Source: Nemertoderma westbladi
Taxonomy: Eukaryota > Xenacoelomorpha > Nemertodermatida > Nemertodermatidae
Assembly: GCA_032718475.1 (NCBI GenBank)
Contig: JAUCBJ010007470.1
Span: 1-64,000 of the forward strand
Reading direction: 5' to 3'
DNA: 64,000 nt
The notes under the pieces are model-generated. The model was given only the letters and a program-made list of their open reading frames with translations, was not told where the DNA came from and did no database searches. Positions 33,512 to 45,202 of this stretch are shown in pieces; the stretch's first letter is position 1, and each line of letters opens with the position of its first letter. Position numbers and translations under genes: made by a program.

Positions 33512-34192
33512 TAACGCGAAATACATTTATATGCTAAGAAAGCGATGTGGAAAGTTTTACAGAAGAAAATTTTTTTGGCGAAAAGTTACTTTCTTTGTTT
33601 ACAATGTCAACATCAATAATTAGGTTACCTAGTTTACAAACAACGTATTTACCAGTATATACGTAATATATACTAAACATTGTAGTCAACAAGTAGTACG
33701 TACGCTTTAAAAAATATACCAAAACGCCAATGGAATTATCTTTCTCTATGTTGTTTCACAATTATTAATACGCACCTCATCACCATCCGAAAGACATTAT
33801 ATTATTATTATTATTAATAAGCGGCACTGCAAAGTGGAAGTGGTTCTACGATACGTTTAAAACCTTCGATTTAGCTACAATTTCATTCATTAAACACCTA
33901 CGGCAACCTGTAATATCAAGTCATTACTTCCACAACATTTACTAACGAACAATGGGGGGAGTGTCAGCCTAAAACAGGTCATCATGATATATAACTGTAT
34001 CAAAACACAGAAAATATGATTACAAAACAACCCAATTATTAAAGCAATTCCCAGTGAATGTTCAACAAGTATTTATTATATAACATTCTCGCCACCATCC
34101 AATATTAATTTTAATATTATCGTAGTTTTACTATAACTAGATAGTTCGATCTGATATTTCAATTTAACTTCAACCAAAATATATAAAAAACT
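33512..34192. other. AT-rich intergenic stretch
   Basis: Between the ion-channel gene and the MITE next to the SERBP1-like gene. Contains an (ATT)n run near 33800 and no supported gene. Confidence 0.5.
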
Positions 34193-34600
34193 ACACCCAG
34201 CGACACAGACAGAATTTAATAAAGTTATTAAATAATTTCACACATTGAGAACGCAAAAAAGTATATATATAACTCACTGATAAAAGTACCGGACGGACAA
34301 ATAGTTAGCAATAATGTGAACAGAAATTCAACGAATTTAGATAATAATATAGAACAAACGATAATGTAGCTATTAATATATACCATAAACCAAACTGTAA
34401 TATATATATATATATATAGGCCTGTATAAAAACTGGAAAATTCAGATTATTAATTCTTAAATATGGCATACCGGTATATTATACAAGAAAATATTGTTAT
34501 AAGTTGAATATTAAAAGTATTTGGTATTCTAAACCCGGAAGTCGAATAAAACATTTCCAACTGTTAACTTCCTGAGTATTTCTGTCTGTGTCGCCGGTGT
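34193..34600. mobile_element. MITE-like inverted-repeat element
   Basis: ACACCCAGCGACACAGACAG at 34193 is the complement (about 21 of 23 bases) of CTGTCTGTGTCGCCGGTGT ending at 34600. The 408-bp interior is AT-rich with a (TA)n run. It sits directly downstream of the SERBP1-like gene and may form part of its 3' UTR. No target duplication resolved. Confidence 0.5.
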
Positions 34601-34627
34601 ATGATCAGCCGTTAACGAAACTCCGCC

Positions 34628-35803
34628 TTACTTCAGCTCCGGAAAATCCTCCTCGACGTTGAACCCAGCTGAGTGCGCGGCGTTGTGAGGCGTGCCACCC
34701 GGTCCCGAGTAGCCACCGCCCCCCGCGCCCCTACCGCGCCCCCTCCCTCGACCACCACGGCCCCCCCGGCTCGGCCCTGCCGGCTCGATGAACTTGAGAT
34801 CGATATCGAGCGTCTGGCGAACCCTTCCGGAGGTCTTGAGACAACGCTCGTAACCAACGGAAAACTCATCGCCTTCTTCCTTCTTCAACAAACTCGTATT
34901 CTTCCACTTCTTCTTGTCTTCGCCCTCCCCAGCGCGACGCAACTTCAGATCTACCGATTTAGACTTATCGGCGTCTTTCGCGTTCAACGCTTTGTATTCG
35001 TCGAGCGTCATGAAATTAACTTCCGGGGTCGCGAGTTGCCCGGAAGCAGCCTGCCTGGCCTCGTCTTCTTCAACCTCATCGGCCCAATCCTTCTTGGGTT
35101 CCTCCTCGACCGGGCCCCCCTGCGCAGGGGGCACCCCCTCGCCGCCCCCGGGGGCCTCCACCGCCTCCGTGTCCCGCACCGGGTCGCCCCAGTTGTAGGC
35201 ACCGCCGCCCTCACGCTTCTCGCTCGCCTTCACCCCGGTACGATCGGAGCCGCTGTGCCGGTCGAACTCGCGTTTACCACCGCGGAATCCGTAGCCCCCG
35301 CGCCCCCCGCCGCCGCGGAAACGGCCCCGCATCCCGCCGCCCCCTTGGCGTCCACCCTCGTCCGGGGCCCCCTGCCCCCCTCCACCACCGTAACCGCCTC
35401 CATACCCACCACCCCGCTCTTCGTCTCGTGGTTCGTGTACATTCTGGGAGTGATTCTCCTGACTACTAGGAGGGGGGCCTCCGTAACCTCCTCCGCGTCG
35501 ACTCCCCCTCCCCCCTCCTCTGGGATGCCCCCCTTCCCGCTTATCATTCCTATCCTCACCAGAATAGTTATCATGAAGTTGACGAGAATCGCTTACAGAC
35601 TGGACTTTCTCCTTGGCAATCTTGTTATCCACTATCACTGCCGGTTTCGCTTTGGGTTTCCTCTCGGTTTTCTGTTGATTAATTTTTCCAACCTTTTCTG
35701 CTTTTGATTTTTGCTTAACGAAACTTAGATCCTCTATAATGCTGTCAGAATCGACATCAAGTAAAATGTCGTACATGTTCTTTGTTCCCACAGCAACTTC
35801 CAT
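34628..35803 (-). CDS. SERBP1: SERBP1/HABP4-family mRNA-binding protein
   Basis: 391 codons, one exon, from ATG 35803. This family (SERBP1, HABP4, yeast Stm1) binds mRNA and sits in the mRNA channel of idle 80S ribosomes. Visible: an N-terminal acidic segment DSDSIIEDLSFVKQKSK, Lys-rich linker, RGG/GGY-rich stretch (about 95-172), then the hallmark GKREFDRHSGSDRTG (about 175), YNWGDP, acidic EEEPKKDWADEVEEDEA, the family core VNFMTLDEYKAL, DLKFIEP, a second RGG box near 350, and a C-terminus EEDFPEL. The coding part is far more GC-rich than its surroundings. Vertebrate homologues have several introns; here none is seen, so a retrocopy is possible, though the frame is fully intact. SERBP1 versus HABP4 cannot be decided. 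Confidence 0.88.
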   Translation of the reverse strand: MEVAVGTKNMYDILLDVDSDSIIEDLSFVKQKSKAEKVGKINQQKTERKPKAKPAVIVDNKIAKEKVQSVSDSRQLHDNYSGEDRNDKREGGHPRGGGRGSRRGGGYGGPPPSSQENHSQNVHEPRDEERGGGYGGGYGGGGGQGAPDEGGRQGGGGMRGRFRGGGGRGGYGFRGGKREFDRHSGSDRTGVKASEKREGGGAYNWGDPVRDTEAVEAPGGGEGVPPAQGGPVEEEPKKDWADEVEEDEARQAASGQLATPEVNFMTLDEYKALNAKDADKSKSVDLKLRRAGEGEDKKKWKNTSLLKKEEGDEFSVGYERCLKTSGRVRQTLDIDLKFIEPAGPSRGGRGGRGRGRGRGAGGGGYSGPGGTPHNAAHSAGFNVEEDFPELK

Positions 35804-36345
35804 TATGATGTTTTGGATGTAACTATTTCTTGAATGTCTGAATGTTAAACCAAAGGCACATTAGCTCATTCATAAATTCACCATCATGAATGATCGCAAA
35901 CAAACAGGTATATATCATAAATTTAATAAATCTGTCAATAATCGATATTTCGGATTGTTTTCAATTTCAATGAATTATTTCGGTTTATTGGGATGTAGCA
36001 ACTCCAAATATTGTTAAGAGTGTATATACAGTATTTGTTTGTATATCGAACAGTGGACCAAAATGTTTTATAGTTTCCCCCCGCACTTTACTGCTTTAAT
36101 TATTGATATAAACTCAACAAATATAACAAATAAAAATAAATATAAATTTAAATCTTTAGCAAAAGAGGTAAGATGAAAGTTAATCAGGTTGACCAGTATT
36201 CAGGTATTGTAATGCAGAAATGTCTTCTGGATAGAAATAAATTATACCGTAGGCCCTACCGCTAATAATAAATTATTTACATACCGGTACCGGTACTTGT
36301 GTGAAGCTGAAGAGATTCACTACGTGCCGGTGCCGGCAGACGGAG
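35804..36345. other. upstream region of the SERBP1-like gene
   Basis: AT-rich, no gene. Would hold the promoter and 5' UTR. ACCGGTACCGGTAC lies near 36285. Confidence 0.4.
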
Positions 36346-36451
36346 ACCGGACAATTGCGACCCGGCAGCCCGGATAATTGCGACCCGGACAATTGCGACC
36401 CGGACAATTGCGACCCGGACAATTGAGACCAGGACAATTGCGACCCATAAT
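36346..36451. repeat. 15-bp tandem array CCGGACAATTGCGAC
   Basis: About six copies, some degenerate. The same motif bounds the insertion at 28385-29943. Confidence 0.9.
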
Positions 36452-37218
36452 TTTTACTTAAAGGTAAATAGCCAATAGGGCTGATCAGGTTGCCATGTTA
36501 CGTATCAGGATCATCATATGACAGAGCAGTAGGCCTTCAGGCATACCGATTTGCAGCCAATGCAGCAAAGGCATGTTAAAAATGCGATATACAGTAGGAT
36601 GAAGGATGGCGGGTATGAAATGAGATGTCTTATTTATGAGATGTCTTACATTTTATATGGCTTATGTACAATGTTAATAAAAAACTTCAACTTCAAAGTT
36701 CTGTGATTGCCCCAGCAAAGATGGATAGTTTCAGATGTAAACAACTTTCGCAGATGTAGTTGGTGTTGAAACATTAATCATTTATTAACCGTTTAACGCC
36801 CACCCCTACTGCCTACTTCCCCATGTCAAAAATGTTTCATATTTTGGAAACTAACTCAAAATGGCCCAATAAAAAAACTTTACTTTTACACTTTTGCAAA
36901 AAAAGTGTTTGTTCAGAAGTTACAGCTATGTTCTATTTAAGGTGTGTTGGGCATTAGAGCACATATTTTTTCTAAATTTTTTGGAAAGGCATTCTCCACC
37001 TTTTCTATACTTTATAACACAAACTTTATAAGTTCTTACATAAATTATATCGGACCCCATTGATTGTTCAGAATCTACTGCAGTTAGTTAGACTATTCAG
37101 CTACAGTATGGATAAGCAGGTCATCGGCTTACTGATATAAACTAACTGGAAAAAAGTTACTGTTGTTAAGATAGGTTTTATCAGATGATGTATACCGGGA
37201 TGTTCTGTCAGATTTATC

Positions 37219-37309
37219 TTTCGGTTTATTTAGTATAGTAGATTACTTTCGGTTTATTTAGTATAGTAGATTACTTTCGGTTTATTTAGTATAGTAGATT
37301 ACTTTCGGT
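37219..37309. repeat. 28-bp minisatellite, about three copies
   Basis: Unit TTTCGGTTTATTTAGTATAG followed by TAGATTAC. Confidence 0.93.
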
Positions 37310-37589
37310 TTATCGAGTTCCGTTTATAGGCCTATAGGTATAGTACAGTATATAATGCGTAATGCCTTACCTCTAGAGTGGACTACTCGTGCAATGTACA
37401 CATACTTCATCGACTAGATGGCCTACACGTATGTACACATACTAGCATAGACTAGAGTGGACCTACACGTGCAATGTACACATACTACATAGACTAGGCC
37501 TATCAAGTTATTGACTATTGTATCAAGAAGTACATTGTGCACAAAAGTACTGCTGTTCCGATATACTGATGCTGATCCTTATACTGTTA

Positions 37590-38220
37590 TGGGACGGATC
37601 AATAAAGGTCCGTGCCATAATTGCATGCCTGCCAGACCTGCAGGACTCACAGATAGAAACTGCTCTCCTCCGCTCTTGCTTGCCCAAAGGTCGTCTTTGC
37701 CCTGCGCTGTTGCCCACCATCTCTGGTAGTGCAGTATTCTTTGGAATTCGACCACATCATGCGTGACTCCTTGTCTGACCTGGTCGGAGGTTCACTCAAC
37801 GACTGGTCATACAACAAGGCATGCCTTCCAACCGCTATGGGAGGTCTAGGCCTGCGCAAGGCAACTGACCATGCACCAGCTGCATATGTAGACTCCGTTT
37901 GCCAGGCTGGACCCCTTGTTTCTCTCATCCTTGGCCACCAACCAGCCAAACCACACCTAGATCCTGCCCTATCCTCCCTGTCCACATCAGCAGAGGAGCA
38001 CAAGAGGACATCAACCTCCGCTCTTCCTGTCTCCACCACCCAGCAAACCTGGACATGCCCTCACTGAGGCCGGGAGCGTAAGATCATGGCCCACGCCGAG
38101 GAGTGTCACAGCTCCGGGGTCGGGTTCACACCATTCGTTTCTGCTGTCTCTTCGTTTGTCCTTTCTTATGTATATAATCTTATTAATTAATAAAAAATAT
38201 TGTTACATTGAAAAAAAAAA
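37590..38220 (+). pseudogene. dead LINE 3' fragment with poly-A tail
   Basis: Frames shift, but the order LPDLQDSQIETALLRSCL, then FALRCCPPSLV, then MGGLGLRKATDHAPAAYVDS matches the region after the reverse transcriptase in a common invertebrate non-LTR family. The coding remnant ends near 38067; AATAAAAAATATT and an A run end it near 38220. It may belong to the same family as the fragment at 25.2 kb. Confidence 0.6.
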
Positions 38221-38788
38221 TAGTAATACAAACTAGCTAAAAAAATATACTGATCTACACTGTGTTCTGATGTACCTAGGCCTTGACTGTACCTACAGTA
38301 TAGACCTATGCAATGTACTGTACAGTACACTCGACAATCGAGTTATGTTCTTCACATTTCCACTGGTCATTTGGACAACTTGTAGACATTTTTTCAAAGT
38401 TGATCAAAATCAGGCCAAGAAAATGCAATTTATTCGAGTCATTCGAATGTGGACTGTATGACAGCTAAACGACGTAAAATGATGCGTAATAGCAATATAA
38501 TTGTACAGTAAATATAAGTGTTAGTATATATGAAGCAATTTCCAAAAAATGTAAAAAAAAATGTGTTTGAAGTCCCAACGCACCTTAAATGGAACATTTC
38601 ACTTTGCTGCTGTATTAAACATTGTTAAATAAAAATTTGAAAGCTAAAACTGATAAAAATGATTAATATAGCATTCAGGCCAACAGGAAAGCTAATTTTC
38701 GAAAATTTTTGACCACCCCACATCTCATAATTTTAAGATTCAAAAAGACACCTAAATTTTTCAAAAATTGCACTTTTAAACAGGCAAT
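38221..38788. other. interior of the TTAA element, no gene
   Basis: AT-rich with poly-A/T runs. CCAACGCACCTTAAATGGAA at about 38575 repeats the element's subterminal sequence. Confidence 0.5.
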
Positions 38789-39769
38789 TTCCAGTTTTTA
38801 AATTGATAAAATTTGGTCAAGTAATGTGTCATTATGTGAGAAAACATGTAATTTACTCATATCAAAAAAAAATCTCGTTTTTTTCAAAGCAGCAGCCACC
38901 CATGTCTCTCCATATACCATGTTCCATTTAAGGTGCAATGGGCGTTAAACGGTTAAAAACAATACAGCCCTTCTGCCTTTTTGCTGCAATATTCTGATAT
39001 TGTAGTATCTTTCTTGTTAATAGTTTATTAATAGTTAAAGTTAATTATTTTAATTATAATTAATATTATTAAATAATGATACTGTGCTTATTAGTATATT
39101 ATATTTAAAATATTTATTGTTGGTTTGTTACGCTAAAGGGAAGGCAGGAAGAGGTACAGTACCGGTACCTCTGTACAGTACTGTTACTGCCGAATATGGC
39201 GAAACACTTTAACATTCCCCATATTGCCCTGATTGCCAGCTGATACAGTGGAGTTTATTAGGCCTATACTAGCAGTCGGTGAGAAGTCAAAAATTGGACT
39301 TCAAGTCCAATTTTAGACTTCAAGTCCAATTTTGGACTCCAAAGTCCAATATTGGACTTTAGTACAACTCCAAGTGTACCCATGCTGGCATACTGTATAT
39401 CGGTATTTAAATCAAAACTGCATCCCGCATCAGTACATATATATTACATAATTACAATGCAACATTATTTTAATGATCAAATTAATTATTATATGTATTA
39501 CCGGTATAAACAGGGATCGCACACGTACAGCTGTACAGTCAGACATCAGTAGTTACTTTTTGCGGTAGTGGTATAGCTTCGCGGTAGCCTTACTGCCTTA
39601 GCGGTGTATACCGCGGTAGCGTAGTTGAGTTATAGCTGTATTGTTCATTCATACCCATACTGCCATACCTGTCTGCCTGTGGTATTTTCGTATGGCAAAA
39701 ATAAGACTACTGTAAACTGTAACCTATTATGTTATTGAGTTAATGTTTATTGACTAATTGTTTTGATTA

Positions 39770-40215
39770 GGTTCACTGTGTCAAGTACAAGTACAATGCA
39801 CACATCTCTGCATCTCCAACCAGACACTATATAACATTGGAGTTGGAGGTGTCTCATTCAGTCATTGGTTCCCCCAAGCTTGACACTAGAACAACGCCGC
39901 CTCCGCTTTGCAGGACATCGCTTTAAGCCGTGAGGACCAGTCAGTGCACCTCATGGAGTGAATAAGCATGGTGGACAGCCCATGACTTTCTTGAGAGGCA
40001 TCTTTCTTACTGTCTTAAAGGACACTGGCCTTGAAGATGCGGATGATCTAGCAAATGTCATGGGTGATAAGATAAGGTGTAAGGCTGTAAGTGTGTAAGG
40101 GAGTTGTGGAGGCGCACTTTTGTCAACAAGCCGGCACAGCATTCTTAATACATAATAGGGCCTATATATAATGCACCTGCAATGAATCATGCCGATTGTA
40201 GTAGTAGTATGTGGT
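39770..40215 (+). pseudogene. LINE 3' fragment, first copy in the duplicated unit
   Basis: Traces of LRFAGHRF, EWNKHGGQPMTFL and DTGLEDADDLANVMGDK, in broken frames, then a GTAGTAGTAGTATG tail. Same family as the copies at 28 kb and 63 kb. Confidence 0.65.
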
Positions 40216-41684
40216 GAGGTTATAGGGCTCCTTCAATTGGTAAAGTCAAAAGTGGCCGTTTATTGTTTTAGTTAGAAAAGCCTGCCTCTGTAACCTGTTC
40301 CTTTCCCTCAATTGGTTTATGATTATGACGTGTGTTACTTGTTACTTCTGTACTTATTATGTGGAGACCCCAACACGTTAATCAGTTACTAATCCCATTT
40401 CATTATCCTGTTATCCAGCCGTTTTATAATACCCCTTCCTATTGTATTGAAAAATTCGAAGCGATGGTGGTAGCATCAACTTGTAGTATTTCTTTCTGAT
40501 AGGGCTCCCATTGCCTTAGACGAAATCGTAGCTTGTACTGTAGTTAGCCTTAGCAGCAGCTGCAGTTGGCTAACCTGGCATTGCTACCAGTATACAAATA
40601 TATAATTACATAATATAATATAATATAATATATAATATAATAATTACAAATATAATTTGTAATTAAATATTTGTTGGAGCATAATCTAATCTAGTCCTAA
40701 AGACACTATAAAGTCCTGGGTACATAAGGCTGTAAGGTTAGACATAACATGAATGTAAATTGTAAACTAAACAATATGCTAAAAGTAAAGTACAAAGTAC
40801 CTAGAATGCTAGAATGTACGATTATATTCTAAGTACAGTACAGTCATTACACTGCAGGCAGATACATACAGAGCTGCAAAGGTAACTTTCCATAACTTAA
40901 CAGCTGTCTGGCTGTCTCTCATCTGTCATGCTTCATGTACCTTTAAGTTCGATTCTCAATGTCACGTCCAAAATTGGACTTAAAGTCCAATATTGGACTT
41001 TTGTAAAAATTCAAAGCCTTATAAAAAAAGTCCCCCTGGTGAATTTCAGGTCCCCCTGTTCAAAACTCTTATTTTTTGATATATTTTCGATTAAAGAAAA
41101 AAAATCCCGCCCGATCCAATTACCCAAGGCCCTGGAACAATTGGCAGATTTGAAGTCCAATATTGGACTCACAGAAGTCCAATTTTGGACTTGAACTGGA
41201 GTCGAAGTCCAATTTTGGACTCAAGTCCAATTTTAGACTTCAAGTCCAATTTTGGACTCCAAAGTCCAATATTGGACTTTAGTACAACTCCAAGTGTACC
41301 CATGCTGCCATAATGTATATCGGTTATTTAAATCAAAACTGCATCCCATATAGGCCTATATTACATAATTACAATGCAACATTATTTTAATGATCAAATT
41401 AATTATTGTAAGTATTATAAGCAGGGATCGCACACGTACAGTCAGACATCAGTAGGCCCCCTAGTTACTTTTTGCAGTAGTGGCTGAGTGGTATGGCTTT
41501 GCGGTAGCCTTACTGCCTTAGCGTTAGCGGTGTATACCGCGGTAGCGGTAGTTGAGTTATAGCTGTATAGTTCATTCATACCCATACCTGTGGTATTTTC
41601 GTATGGCAAAAATAAGACTACTGAAAACTGTAACCTATTATGTAGGCCTAATTGAGTTAATGTTTATTGACTAATTGTTTTGAT

Positions 41685-42120
41685 TAGGTTCACTGTGTCA
41701 AGTACAATATACACATCTCTGCATTTCCAACCAGACACTATATAACATTGGAGTTGGAGGTGTCTCATTCAGTCATTGGTTCCCCCAAGCTTGACACTAG
41801 AACGAAGCCGCCTCCGCTTTGCAGGACATCGCTTTTAAGCCGTGAGGACCAGCCAGTGGCCAGTGCACCTCATGGAGTGAATAAGCATGGTGGACAGCCC
41901 ATGACTTTCTTGAGACGCATCTTTTTTACTGTCTTAAAGGACACTGGCCTTGAAAATGCGGATGATCTAGCAAATGTCATGGGTGATAAGGCTGTAAGAG
42001 TGTAAGGGAGTTGTGGAGGCGCACTTTTGTCAACAAGCCGGCACAGCATTCTTAATACAGTAATAGGGTCTATATATATAATGCTGCTGTAATGCAGCAT
42101 GCCGATTGTAGTAGTAGTAT
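41685..42120 (+). pseudogene. LINE 3' fragment, second copy in the duplicated unit
   Basis: Same content as the first copy, with the clearest stretch HGVNKHGGQPMTFLRRIF and DTGLENADDLANVMGDK, and the GTAGTAGTAGTATG tail near 42105. A duplicate of it, not an independent insertion. Confidence 0.65.
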
Positions 42121-43105
42121 GTGGTGAGGTGATAGGGCTCCTTCAATTGGTAAAGTCAAAAGTGGCCGTTTATTGTTTTAGTTAGAAAAGCCTGCCTCTG
42201 TAACCTGTTCCTTTCCCTCAATTGGTTTATAATTATGATGTGTGTTACTTCTTACTTCTGTACTTATTATGTGGAGACCCCAACACGTTAATCAGTTACT
42301 AATCCCCTTTCATTATACAGCTGTTTTAAAACACCCTTCCTGTTGTATGGAAAAATTAGAAGAGATGGTGGTAGCATCAACTTGTAGTATTTCTTTCTGA
42401 TAGGGCTCCCATAGGCTTAGACGAAATCATAGCTTGTACTGTAGTTAGCCTTAGCAGCAGCTGTTGTTGGCAAACCTGGCATTGCTACCAGTTTCCACCA
42501 AATATAATTTGTAATTAAATATTTGCAATTTGTTGGAGCATAATCTAATCTAGTCCTAAAGACTCTACTGCTCTAAAATCCTGGGTACATAAGGCTGTAA
42601 GGTTAGACATAACATGAATGTAAACAATATGCTAAAAGTAAAGTACAAAGTACCTAGAATGCTAGAATGTACCATTTAGCCTATATTCTAAGTACAGTAC
42701 ACTGAAGATACATACAGAGCTGCAAAGGTAACTTTCCATAACTTAATAGCTGTCTGGCTGTCTCTCATCTGTCATGCTTTATGTACCTTTAAGTTTGATT
42801 CTCAATGCTCAATGTCACGTCCAAAATTAGACTTAAAGTCCAATATTGGACTTTTGTAAAAATTCAAAGCCTTATAAAAAAAGTTCCCCCTGGTGAATTT
42901 CAGGTCCCCCTGTTCAAAACTCTTATTTTTTGATATATTTTCGATTAAAAAAAAAAAATCCCGCCCGATCCAATTACCCAAGGCCCTGGAACAATTGGCT
43001 GATTTGAAGTCCAATATTGGACTCACAGAAGTCCAATTTTGGACTTGAACTGGAGTCGAAGTCCAATTTTGGACTCAAGTCCAATTTTTGACTTCTCACC
43101 GACTG

Positions 43106-44640
43106 TCAGAGATTCCCCATAAACCTCTAAAATATAAGATGTAAGATAGGACTATGAGTTGTCAGTGTCACATCACAATCAATTGAACTATTGAATGAAT
43201 TTTCAAAATTTCTTGCTGGCACCAAATTTTGCACACGGCTGCACGGCACCGAAAAATACAACATTGATGATATGCCTGGTGCAATTCATATATATTCCAA
43301 CGAGACTAGAACGCCTAAAACCCCTAATTGCGGAAAAAACAGCTTCAAATAATCAATTTACAAAATTGAATTATTTCAAAATTTGGGGCTGGCACCAAAA
43401 TTTGGCACCCGCCGCTAAAAACAAGATTAAAATTTCTAGCTAATTTTATATGAATTCCTTTTAGTTATTTTCAGTTAGTCTTTTAGTTAGTAGCGTTAGT
43501 TTCAGAGAGGGGGGGTGGGGGGTGGGGGGGGGGTGGCTGGTGGCGGGTGGGGTGTTATATTGACTGACATGGGCAGAAACTCCAGTCAGCCAGTACGCAT
43601 TTAGCTACCATTTAAGGATGCAATAAGCTGATAAGGCAGAGATGCCTAGCAAAACCCTTCAAAGCATTCGTGACGAAACGAAAACTACCTTCAGACCTTG
43701 GCGCTTGGCCCCCATGCCGGGGTTGAACCCACAACCTCCGTGAGATGTGAATTCAATATAACCACTACACCAAGGTGGGCTCTGACAGTCTGAACCAAGG
43801 TTGAAGGTCAGAAGGTGGAACAAGTGTCAGAGTTAGTGCTTGTTTTTAACTGACTGACTGATTTAATGTCAAATAAAAAAATTCCAATTCCAATTCCAGA
43901 TACCGTCAGACAGTCAGATCAGATCAGATAAGGACAGACGTTTTAGCCATCCTACAGCCTGACAGCACTACGGGACGGCACTGCTACGAGCAGACGAGAA
44001 GACTGGACTACCAGACATGCAGACATGTAACCAGCGAGTTTCATACAGTAGTCCTACCGGTACTGGCTCTGGCTACTGCTGACTGCAGTACCTAGGCTAG
44101 AAAAAAAATCAATGGCCGTGAAGGTAGGCCTACCCCAAAATGCATAGGGCCTATTCCCTACAAATGGAATAGGCCTACCAGCCTGCAGCCTACCATTAAT
44201 GCATGTAATGGGTAGGCCTACAGCTGTACAGGCAGACAGGGTAACAAACAACTCCATATTTCAGTATTTCCAACAGTCCAAACCTACCTGCCTACCTACG
44301 CCAAACTGCCAAACTACCAAAAGTCTGATAGGCCCTAGTTGAATTAAAAAAAGTTGAAATTTAATTAAACCCTTCTCCAAAAGTTGAATTTTAATAATCT
44401 CAATCCAGCAATCCTGCATTCAGGCATTCCACATTCTAATGTTCCGATGTACCTCGTTCCGCTAGTAGAGTCAGAGAGTCAAGCTGTCTGATAGTAGGTA
44501 CCGGTACCATGGTCTGATGGTACCGGTAGTGATAATAGGCAGTACAGCAGTATCTGGTATCTTACTGCATGTCTTAGCCAGATCGTCTGACAGTGCTGCA
44601 GTCAGGCAGTGTACCGGCATATACAGGCATACTGGTATAG
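43106..44640. other. repeat-rich stretch without genes
   Basis: Holds G-rich low complexity (43507-43555), the tRNA-like sequence, an AATTCC-repeat tail near 43875-43895, and many TAGGCCTA/CTGTACAG palindromes. Confidence 0.5.
43707..43780 (-). other. tRNA-like sequence (SINE head or tRNA pseudogene)
   Basis: Read on the minus strand, 74 bp with a polymerase III A box (TGGTGTAGTGGTTA) and B box (GGTTCAACCCC) at tRNA-like spacing. The acceptor stem pairs at only about five of seven positions and the T stem is imperfect. The middle (CATCTCACGG) resembles a Glu-type anticodon arm. A SINE head is the most likely reading, but no body or second copy was identified. Confidence 0.45.
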
Positions 44641-44800
44641 GCAGGGTATTGCTTATCAATATAGCGTATGTGTTTTTTTTACATACGCGTATGCGTATGT
44701 CTGTATTGTACGTACGTGTACGTATGCCAAATTAATTAGCAATCCACATACGCATACGATATAAAACACATACGCATTTGTGTTTTAAGCAGGCCTAAAG
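44641..44800. repeat. CATACGCGTATG-rich repeat, left copy
   Basis: Inverted relative to 50272-50460: both share ATTGCTT, GCCAAATTAATTA, repeated ACATACGC/GCGTATGT and the inner edge TGTTTTAAGC-GGCCTAAAG. It directly abuts LINE coding sequence at 44801. Confidence 0.75.
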
Positions 44801-45202
44801 CCGGAGAGGAAGATCAACGATTTCAGCTATCAAGTTTCTTCATAAATATGTAACTGACTCGCTGAAAACTCCGGGTGGGAAGATACATTGCGTGTTCGTC
44901 GATTTCAGTAAAGCTTTTGATACCGTAGACCGCACCAAACTATTCTTCAAGCTATCTCACCTTGGAGTCAGCCGACATTTCATTCATGCGATATGGTCTA
45001 TATTAGCTGTGAACTTTATTCGATTGAGCATTGGCTTGTACCTAAAGAGCCAATCAGCCAAATGATCGGAGTCCTACAAGGTCATAAATTATCGCCTCTC
45101 CTATTTAGCCTCTTCATCGCTGATCTCCCGGCAGCTATAGCCGTCACTGCAGTGTTTCTTCTATTGTACGCTGATGATTTGGTTATATATGGTAACTCAC
45201 TA
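44801..45202 (+). pseudogene. LINE reverse transcriptase, first part
   Basis: GRSTISAIKFLHKYVTD, then motif A FVDFSKAFDTVDR, a frameshift near 45060, then motif B GVLQGHKLSPLLF and motif C LLYADDLVIYGNS. The element is split at 45202 by a TA-flanked transposon and resumes at 47120. A different family from the RTE-like LINE above. Confidence 0.8.

Larger units (their letters stand above)
36789..38952. mobile_element. TTAA-flanked TIR element (piggyBac/Kolobok-like), non-autonomous
   Basis: TTAA at 36785-36788 and 38953-38956 flanks 14-bp inverted tips CCGTTTAACGCCCA and TGGGCGTTAAACGG. Related GGTGTGTTGGGC and CCAACGCACC motifs recur inside. TTAA duplication is typical of piggyBac and Kolobok elements. 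No transposase. A dead LINE is nested inside. Confidence 0.7.
39273..43105. mobile_element. TIR element with GTCCAAtATTGGAC arrays and a 1.92-kb internal duplication
   Basis: The outer ends are inverted: CAGTCGGTGAGAAGTCAAAA at 39273 and TTTTGACTTCTCACCGACTG ending at 43105. Inside, two similar units lie head to tail: 39301 aligns with 41221 (offset 1,920). Each unit starts and ends with clusters of GTCCAATTTTGGAC and the perfect palindrome AAGTCCAATATTGGACTT, and each contains a LINE 3' fragment and one 68-bp repeat copy. No transposase frame and no clear target duplication. Confidence 0.7.

Noticed and set aside
34673-35707. 344-codon plus-strand frame
   Set aside because: Antisense of the GC-rich SERBP1-like gene; Pro/Arg/Thr-rich with no motifs.
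43195-43443. 82-codon plus-strand frame
   Set aside because: Arises from a short internal repeat (TTTGGGGCTGGCACC-like); no family features.
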